13,731 nt of DNA. It comes from Beroe ovata. Taxonomy: Eukaryota > Ctenophora > Nuda > Beroida > Beroidae. Position 1 is the stretch's first letter. Every line of letters begins with the position of its first letter. A program made the translations under genes and the position numbers. The stretch lies in assembly GCA_946803715.1 (NCBI GenBank), contig CAMPET010000117.1:123229-136959 (forward strand). Reading direction: 5' to 3'. The notes beneath the pieces are model-generated. The model had not been told where the DNA came from. It searched no databases and worked only from the letters and a program-made list of their open reading frames with translations. Of this stretch, positions 1 to 9,300 are shown piece after piece.

Positions 1-253
1 GGGAAGGGGATGTTGGGGAGGGGGGAGGGGGGAGAAGGGGGAGGGGGAGAGAGGGGGATTGCGGAGAGGGACTGAATAATTAACTCTACACCAACATGCT
101 AGCATAATATGTCCACAACCTCTTTCCTGTCCAGTGTACAGTGTAGTTATAACTCTAGAAGGTCTGGGATGAGAGGGGTCAGACTATAATAAGAGAGAGA
201 GAGGAGTTCTCATCCACTGCATGATTTGCTAACTCTCTGTCTCCCCCTTGCAG
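1..253. other. Intron upstream of the first visible exon, with a G-rich purine tract
   Basis: Bases 1-59 are almost pure G/A with many runs of four or more G, so a G-quadruplex is possible on this strand. The rest is AT-leaning intron. It ends with TGCTAAC as a possible branch site and a CTCCCCCTTGCAG acceptor. No coding exon is visible. Confidence 0.6.
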
Positions 254-388
254 AGTCACCCACAGTTGACTGCACTCTTCATGAAGATAGACAGTGGTTC
301 CCATGGATACATCCCGTGGGATGCGTTCTGCACGTACATGCAACTCGAGCTCACAGAGAAAGAGGACAGCTACACCAGGGCACGTGAG
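254..388 (+). CDS. WDR host gene exon: degenerate EF-hand
   Basis: The acceptor is a pyrimidine-rich CTCCCCCTTGCAG ending at 253 and the donor is GTTAGT at 389. The exon is 45 codons, phase 0 at both ends. It reads FMKIDSGSHGYIPWDAF, an EF-hand loop that keeps Asp at position 1, Gly at 6 and Ile at 8 but has Gly, His and Ala at calcium positions 3, 5 and 12. Calcium binding is therefore doubtful. The upstream exon with the start codon is not in the window. Confidence 0.88.
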
Positions 389-3300
389 GTTAGTGATCAT
401 GAAGAGATCCGGCGACCCGTGTTTGAGCTTTGCCCGAAAATTCACAAATTTTACATCTAGCCATCTGCCATGTTATAGCCAATGTTCCTTGAGTCAGGAA
501 TCATGCCATGACTCCTCTCTACTAATTCTGGATAGTTTGCATGTCGATAATTCGTTAGTTATGTCCATTTTATACTTGTAAATGCTTACGATAATGTATT
601 TAGGAACCATTAGTAATAACCTAGGTATGTTTGTATCGTTGTTAAGTGCTATCTAAGTATCCTAGGAGTTGAATCATGGCAATAATTCATTCATAATGCC
701 ATGAACTTCTTATGATTAACGAAGAGAATAAGATCGCAATCCCCATCGTGATTTCTGTATATAGCAGCTTCGGGCTTCCATTTCATTACAATAGCCGCGG
801 TTACTAACAAGTAGCATTTGGTTCATGTCTAATGCCACTACAGATGAACCTCATGTTTAAACAGTCATTTATTATAGACGTCAGTTACATGATGACACCA
901 TTCATATCAATAATCAATGATATCAACCGTTAGTACTCTTTGTACACGGTTATCATCATTAGAAACAACCAATGAGAGTCCACTATTTCATCACGTGACC
1001 ACACCCCCTAGGTGTGTTTCGAAACTCCAGCCGTTACCAAGGCAACGCCCCACCGTGACACAATACACAGGGTGTGTGTATTGCCAGATCACAGTTATGT
1101 GACAGCTAGCCAGGATGGTGTGGTGGCATTCTGGAACCCCGGCACACTGCAAACCAAGCGAACTCGACATGTGAGTACTATAATAGGGTAACCCGGTAAC
1201 GCAACTTGTTACTGCGTAACGAGAGTTGTTGCGTCGTAACGTATGATGTTACTGCGTTAAGAATGATGTAACTGCGTTAAGAATGATGTAACTGTGAATG
1301 GTGATGCCTATTATAGGTACAACGTTTCCATTCTAGAAGGGAGTCATATTGGCAACGTCACTGAGTTTTGTCCTAGTGCGGTGTTTTAGAATGAACAATG
1401 TTTTAGAATAAAAAGTTCAGTGAACACTTATAGTCTATTATAATACTCTCCGGGCGTTATTTCCGCTAATAATGCACGCTCTCTATTTCTGATAATAGTG
1501 CTCGCAGTGCAGGATTATAGCAGCTAATACCTTCGTTGTTTTGACTGCTCTCCCTTCCGGGACAGACTATATATTTTTTGTTTTGAAATACATATCTGTT
1601 TTATTTTTTCCAAAACCAAATATGATTTGGTTGTTTCTGTTCGCNCAACAACATTCACGGTGTCAGTGGTATTTCACAGTGACTGTGGCATGCACGGCAT
1701 TATGCAGCATTATTACATTCATTGTGTGTGTCTACTACATCGTCTTGAACTTCACAGCACTTCACATAGTATGCATCACTTATAGGGTGGTCTTGGGTCA
1801 CGAGAAGTATTCAGAATTATCAGGGAATGCCATATTCAGATGTGCCATATTTAGAATGCAGATGGGCATTAGGCATTGACTCTATATCCAAAATACTCGC
1901 ATGTCGCGGCAGTCTTTTCTTATTAGATAAGTATCTGAACTATGGAGGGAAATTATGTGACATCATTCATGTGACGCGCAATGTTGCTACACGCAAAACA
2001 TTGTGTCCATGTATACCTATATCAACAATAACATCTGTTCAACTTTGTTTCACAGACACGTAGACACAGATGCAGTCACTGAGAGACACAATTGCATCAC
2101 ATATGCACACACACGCACACACACGCACACACACACACACATGTACACAGACACACACGCANCACACACACACACACACACACACACACAACTGCTTCTC
2201 AACTGAGCCACTTGTAGCATGACAAGTATGACTGTCATAGCTTGTAAGGTCTGCTTGTAAATTTCCACTTTTACAACGCACATATTATATTCAATAACTA
2301 ATAAGATTCGCTCAAAAAATTTAGGCTGACAAGAAACAGTGATAAAAATCTCAACTGCACGCATGCATAGGCAGGTTATCAATCTATGTGTGTCAACTTA
2401 TGTCCCTGTATGTTTTATAATGTGGGAACCATTTCAGAGCCCTGACACGAACAAATCCAAGCAGAAGTGGATCACAGACTTTGCCATGATGACAAACAAC
2501 AATCGGTTCATACTGTCAACTGGTGATAGGGAGTTGCAGTTCTTCGAGACCAGTACTTTCGAACCATACTGCCAAATCAGGTATCTTACATCTGTCAGTG
2601 TATTCTGTGTACTTATTTGTGTGTCTGTTTGTTCAGTGTTTGTGCCAATGTTTGTTGATGTTAGCTTGTCTTTTCGATGTTTTTGATGTTAGCCTGTCTG
2701 ATTGCATTGTAGAATGTTACAGATGCCAAGTTTTCCGAATCCTTTAGTCTCCTTAGTCCTTTTGAGAGTGTGTTCTGTGTTTGTATTCAACAAGCTCTTC
2801 AATAAAAACAGCCTCCCATGTGTTAAAGGTAATGACCATCTCATTGCCCTACTATCAGTAATCAGTGATTACCCAATTATAATTACACGTGTGTCCTATG
2901 TGTTATAATGATTAATGACCATATCATCGCCCTACTATCAGAAATCAGTGATTACCCAATTATAATTACCCGTGTGTCCCATGTGTTATAATGACCATAT
3001 CATCGCCCTACTATCAGTAATCAGTGATTGCCCAATTATAATTACACGTGTGTCCTACGCGGATCACAACTATTATCAGCTCTGAGCTTTAACCATTGGG
3101 AATAGTGTTCGTATCGTGAAATATGATACATGTGAGATGCAATGCAGACTCCAGGTGACCTCAGACTCTCAGAGTGCCAGATTGCACCTGTTCCACCTCC
3201 CCTCACCCCCCATTGTGCCCGAACTGCTCTCCATTTCTCAGTAAAAATTCAAAATGTTTTTTCTTTTATTTCCATTCTTTCTTTTCTCCTTATATCTTCA

Positions 3301-6300
3301 TTCGAGTGTTCAATGTTCACGGCGGTTTGTGGATCGACGTGTCAATAACGCCAGATTTGTTCACTTGCAAATGTGTTTACTTGAAAACCGTGTTAATGTT
3401 TTTGAAGGCAATCCATTTCGAGGGTTGATAAGTGTTACAACATGGCGAATACTGCAGGGGTCTCTTGATCAACAACGATTGATTTTGATTCGTGTCGATG
3501 AATTTTATGAGAATCTTCTACTTGCTATCTTATTATGCACCTACTTACTCTCAACACTGTCCCAAATTCAAAGATCTGCATCATTCCATAACACATCAGA
3601 ATGCCACCATGAATTGTGAAATTCTTTGGCAGTTGACACCGGTTCGTCAGAACTATATGTCAATTGTCACCCAATCTCAATATTTTCCTGAAATCTGGCC
3701 GTGAGCTACACCCGCTTTCAAATTTCCGCTTCACCTCAATAAAGCGATAGAAAACGAGCCCAATGACGCTCAATGATGATCTTACTTCCTGCTTCATTTG
3801 TGTCATGTGACACCGAATTTGGCAACATGGATACTCGCTGTACAACTCGGTTACTATTCATTGCGGAATGCTGCTCAAATTGATTCATCGCTCTTTGGAA
3901 TTGTCGATCCAAGAGGAAATTGAAACGTGATAGCATTTGGCAACACGAGCGTTTCTGTAGCATCACGTGACTGTTGTTTGAACCCCTATATTGATTCCAT
4001 CCCCGTTTTGGGCGCTCATGATAACGGTAAAATCATGTGCTCTTTAAGAGAAAGAGTCACATAAGGGCACAGATAGCATACTGCATAGGAGAATCTTATC
4101 AAGTAGTGCCTCAGTATTGAGTTTGTGATCCCTTCTCTGCCATGCTTCTATCTTAGAAATTGTGACCTTGAAACTCCCCTCCAACTTGAACTATTGATTG
4201 TTACCCCTCCATAATAATAGCTACCGTTCTCTAATAATCATTTGGTAACTAACAGCCTCCCCCCGAAAGTCTCCAGATTTGCCATGTTTGAGAAGAAACT
4301 TTCCATTTTCGACAACCTCAAGAAACTATTCCCGGACGCGAGATCACTCTTTGTCTTTGTCAGTTACATTGCACTATTCTGTGCCCATGGCCTGCTCGTT
4401 ACTGCCACACAGAACAAGACGAGTGGGAGCACTAGTGTGTACAACTACAACCCGGCAACAGTTGTACTGATGAGTGAGCTGTGTAAACTCCTCGTTTCCC
4501 TGGTCCTGGCTCTACAAGACCACCCCGTGGAGAGGGTGGTGAGCATGCTCACACAGAACTGGGACCTCGCCCTCAAGTACATAGTCCCGGCCATCCTCTA
4601 CTGTGTCTACAACAACCTCATGTTCATATCCCTGTCCCAATACGACCCGGCAACCTACTTCATCCTCATGCAGTTCAGAGTGGTTGTGACAGGTGTCCTG
4701 TTCCAGGTCATATTCGGGAAGTACCTCACGCTGTCACAGTGGCTGTCACTCCTCATCCTGACGACAGGGTGTCTGGTGCGACAGGCAGGACTTACGACAG
4801 GAGGCATGGTTCTTGACGTGAGACTGCTCCCCATCACGGTACAAGTGTTCTGTTCCTGCATGGCGGGGGTTTACAATGAGTTCCTCCTCAAGTCAGGGAC
4901 TCTGCCTGTGTCCGTGCAAAACTTGTTCTTCTACACCGATAGTCTGCTCTGTAACTTGATCTGGTTAGCGATGGACGGGAATGTGTTAGAAGCTCTGAGC
5001 ATGGGTAATATACTGAACACATGGTCATTCTATGTAGCGTGGGTGGTGCTGAATACCACCTGCATGGGCATAGCTACCAGCTTCTTCCTCAAATATCTCA
5101 ATTCCATCATGAAGAACTTTGCCAGTGGACTAGAGCTGGTCTTCACGCCCCTCCTTGCACACTTCTTCTTCAACATTCCTATCAGCTACAGTTTAATTGT
5201 GAGTGTTGTTCTCATCTTGGTCGCTATCTATCTCTACTCACAGAATCCCGTGAAGAACTCCGATAAGAAATCAGGGGTATCAGAGACTGATTGGTATGAT
5301 CAGAAATGTAAGGAAAAACCTGTTACTTGTAAATCTTAGTGATTCGGTCTGTAGCTTGAATTAGTTTTAGCTTGAACTAATTGTAGCTTGGTTGAATTGT
5401 TAACCTAATCCTAACCCAATCCTACAATTACTGTATATTGTTTGACTCTTGGGCGGTGTTGATTTGTTTGGCAATTTTTAGCAATTTTTATTACCCATCG
5501 ATTATGATTCACTGTTATTCCTACTAATAATTACTTACTTATCACTACATCGCTTTCACTCAGTAGTCAGTACACCTCTTAAATCACTGATTTCTCGAAT
5601 TAAGAGAGATAATGAGAAATCCTGGATATACCTCGATATAACGATCTCCAACTTTCAAAATACCGAAGAGTAGCACCGCATTACCTCAATTACGATAGTG
5701 GCGCAACAATGACCCCAGTGGCACCGAAATACCAAAATTTTTCTCGTCCTCTTTCGAAATTTTGCGCAGCCATATAGTCATATCCCAATCTCCTACTCAT
5801 TGAGGATGGCCGTGTGTGTACATATCTCACATAGTTCCACTCACTGGAAGATGGAGTGAAGTGCGACTCTCTCACAGCGGAAAAGTTTTTACCTGTAGAG
5901 CACCTCGAACCGTCCCTTGAGTAGGTGTCATGTGACCGTAACTAACCGAGCTGTTGCTGGTACTAGTGGGCACTGTTCACTGATAGTCATTTCTTTTTGA
6001 TACCCGCACCATGATGAATCGTTGCTTGCTTATAATAATTGTTACACTTTTACCGTACATAAGCGGTAAGTTTTTCCATGAGGTAATCCATCTACCTTGT
6101 CTATTAAGTATGAATGAGATACTGATAACAGTTGAAACCAAATCATGAGGTTTGAGGACACGTATATTTCGCAGCATCGTGTAGTGGACGCAAAGTCACG
6201 ACCGAAACAACATTCAGCAATGTCATTACCTGTTACGGTAACTCTTGGTTGAACCGCATTGAGTATCGGGTTAACAGCCCGAATGCTGTCCAACTGCAGA

Positions 6301-9300
6301 TAGGAGAGTGTGTGGAGCAGACTTGCTGTCACCGGTTTCTGAGAGGCAACTTCACGGAGGCTGGCGGTGGTATGCTCGACTACTACGCATCGACCACGCT
6401 GGGAGAGACTTTGGAGGTGCGGTGTTCACTCCCTGGTCACAGGATTAACAAAACATTGGCCCGGTGTACACTGCCCACATCTAATGGGGATGGGTGGGAC
6501 ATGCTCCAGGCAGGAGTGTGTGAACCCTGCCCACCCGGATCCCGCTACAACACTTCATCTAACACGTGTGTCCAGTGCCCTGTGAACACGTACTCCAACA
6601 GCAGTGGTGAGGTGACCTGCACGCCATGTAACCCCGCCACCCAGTTCACCTCTGGGGTGGGGTCTACCCAGTGTGAGTGCAAGAGAGGACTACTCCGACA
6701 CCCCATAGCCGATGGCAGGTGTCAGTTCTGTCCGGCGGGTCACACCACCTACAGGAGTCACCCCGGGGTGTGCGTCGGTCCGAAACTCACCGGACTGCGC
6801 GGTAACAGGAGTTTCCTCTCCTCTTTCCTCGTCTCTATGCCGAGTACTATTGGGATGTGGAATCGTGACAACATAAAGAGGTGGTCAAGTGTTGGGGATT
6901 GGATACTCAAGCGGTCCCCCGGAGCAAAGAGGAGTAGAATTGTGAAACAGCAGTATACGCTTCTCAAACGGGACAATGATTTCGGGACGTTTACTTTCCG
7001 TATAGCAAAGATCTTAGTAGCCGAACCGGTGATAGAAAATGTGTTCTGCTATACAGGAAGTGGAGAAGAGTATGCAGGGTACGCTAACACCACAATTAGT
7101 GGTCGGGCGTGTGCTGGGCGTGATGTTAGTTCGGGGAACTATTGTAGGAAGGCAAACAATGGAGTGGCGTGCTACTGCCGCTATTCTGCCGAGCACAGTG
7201 GGCAGATAGGTTGTGAGGTGGAAATCGGCGTGTTTGAGCACTGCGATGTTCCGAAATGCAGTGTCTCCAGTGCTAGTGCAGTGACTGGTTGCGTTTACAC
7301 CAATGTAATGGTTAGTAATGGACTGCTCTCCATGGAGAGTGGTAATCTCAGGGGATTTGACAGAGATTCCGAAGCGAAGGAAGCTTGTGATAGGCTGGGC
7401 ATGGAGTGCACGGGGGTGTGGATGACGGGGCAGCAGTGGTCCCTATCCCGGGTAGACACAGAGCTACTTGTGGGGAGAGGAGGAGGGGGAGAGACTCAGC
7501 TGTTCTGGGTGAAGGAGACTGATTGTGCACCTTACTACGAGGAGTATTTCACCCAGACATTCGAGTGATCGTATATATTATTTGTGTGACAATGCATCAA
7601 GTAAAGTAATACTGATATAGTATCTGTATCATACTATGGAATCAACCTATATAATCGGAATTCCTCTCGAATTTAAGTCGTGAACTTGAAGGACTATATT
7701 GCAGAGATAGGTAGGTTCTTTAAACTTTTAAACAGCGTTTTTAGCTCATTATCAAATAGTAAAATGAGACATGCTTTCCAATCCTACCTCTCCGTTCCCC
7801 TTTCTTTGGAAATTTGAAAATGATTTCATAGTTTGAGTACTTTGATATGAATTTCAACATAATATATTCCATGATGCAGTAATCTGGCTGTAAATATTGA
7901 CCAATAGTGAGTGAAAATATCGTGTATTTCGTGTCCGTACCCCAGGGCCCAGTCAGGATGTAGAACTATCTCCGAAACCCATCATTTTGTCGCACATAAC
8001 AACACATAGGTAACAACTAACAACAGAAGGTAACAACATCAGGAAGAATTCGCGCTAATTTCATAGTCTTCATGAAAAGATATATTTCAGAAAGATATAT
8101 TTCAGAAAAAAAAGATTCTTTTGAGACACAGTCTTAAAATTTAATAGTGTCACGCACATATTGTGACACAATAGCGACACAATCATGAACATGTGTATTC
8201 CTTGTTTCAGCGGTCTGGAATCTGTGCCTCTAAAGATGAGTTTTTGGCATAATCCTCGCAATACCGAAGAATCTATTCTCATGTACGGAGATAATCAGGT
8301 AGTCACCATTATCCAAAATTCATGACCCCCCCTTCGTGTGACATCATTTCTTGTCCTCAGAAATCAGATAAATCCCCAGAAAAAATGAATGATTTTGTTA
8401 TGATTTATCTAGAAGAATGAATTTATCTAGAACAGATGAATTTAGAATTTTAACAGGATTTGTAGGTGGCCCACTAACATCTTGATCAACAACTCCTTGT
8501 TCCAGGGCTGTGTTAATGTGCTGGTTATACCCAATACCACGCTGGCGTTCCGGAAGTGGAAACAGGAAGCGAAAGTGGATGGTGTTCCCACGGCAAACAT
8601 CGAGAAGGTACCGGGTTTTTATTATTGATTGTCGAGTCTCCCCTAAAAACCCTTCGTCATTCGATCATTAACTTTTATCCTGTTATCGTTGTGCCTGGAG
8701 CTAAAGAGATAGCGGCAAGGGAGATTGAAACGCGTTCATTTATAATCGCTTATAACCCATTAATTGTCGATTATCGCACACGTGGCGCTACTGCAGGTGT
8801 CACAACTAGCGGATGTACGGTACGCGCGGTGGGAGGTACACAAAGATTGGGTGGTGGAGCTAAAGTATGAGGATCATCTCAGATCCATCATCTCTTGTTC
8901 CAACGACCCCTCCACTGGAATAGTCATAGGTTAGAGAGAGAGGAGTAACGGTTCCTGCCATGATCTATTCTCCATTTTTGATCCTATTTTTCAGAAAAGA
9001 TATTTCGAAAAGTAATTCTCTTTCAATATGTTTTACTGAATGATTTCTGTTTACTGTTTTTTGGGATTTCCTATTATTCATCAGTCCACTTCTGGCTTCA
9101 TGATATCGATATATCATCTACAGGTAATGTGGTGGGTAGTACGAATGTGGAAACAGCATTGAGGGACTCCAACATCAAGAGGGGTGTACAGGCGACCAGT
9201 GCCCGGAAACGCCTATCAGCGGACCAAACCGTTTTCTACGTTTATAAAGGAGTAAAAACATTCGACTACAGTGAGCAGTATAATGTCCTTGTTACAGGAG

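Larger units (their letters stand above)
1171..2437 (+). other. Host intron 1171-2437 with simple repeats and two N bases
   Basis: A 1,267-base intron, GTGAGT to ATTTCAG. It carries a GTTACTGCGTAA-type repeat block (1190-1300) and a long (CA)n tract (2105-2191). Single undetermined bases sit at 1645 and 2162, the second inside the (CA)n tract, where assembly or base calling is difficult. No conserved coding sequence was seen. Confidence 0.75.
2581..4283 (+). other. First part of the gene-bearing host intron
   Basis: Between the exon ending at 2580 and the transporter start there is a (T/G)-rich stretch, a three-copy repeat (2831-3056), AATAAA hexamers at 2801 and 3738, a 20-base match to the satellite of the right edge (3634-3653), and a TCACGTGA palindrome at 3963. 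The open frame 3254-3619 has no recognisable domain. The transporter's promoter should lie in the last few hundred bases, but no TATA box is visible. Confidence 0.65.

Noticed and set aside
843-925. Possible extra exon after CTACAG beginning ATGAACCTCATG
   Set aside because: Exons 254-388 and 1012-1170 join in phase 0 without it, it shows no WD or EF-hand similarity, and no good in-frame donor was seen before its stop.
1071-1170. Shorter version of the second host exon starting after CAG at 1070
   Set aside because: It breaks phase with the exon ending at 388 and loses the PHRD segment; the acceptor at 1011 fixes both.
2003-2382. Open frames across the CA repeat on both strands
   Set aside because: Dinucleotide repeat translation, interrupted by an N; no protein evidence.
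3254-3619. Open frame of about 121 codons upstream of the transporter
   Set aside because: No recognisable domain, it does not start with a convincing ATG context, and the region is AT-rich intron next to a satellite relic.
3736-3966. Minus-strand open frame of 76 codons
   Set aside because: No signal peptide, domain or splice partners were recognised.
4655-4861. Minus-strand open frame opposite the transporter
   Set aside because: It is a shadow of a clearly conserved coding region.
5690-5875. Minus-strand open frame in the spacer before the kringle gene
   Set aside because: No recognisable motif; the area has CAAAATTT/AAATTTTG inverted repeats but no clear mobile-element ends.
6042-7530. 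Several minus-strand open frames opposite the kringle gene
   Set aside because: Shadows of the conserved kringle protein; none has recognisable motifs.
8556-8870. 104-codon open frame through a host exon and the following intron
   Set aside because: It is in another frame from the host exon and crosses a well-supported donor and acceptor.
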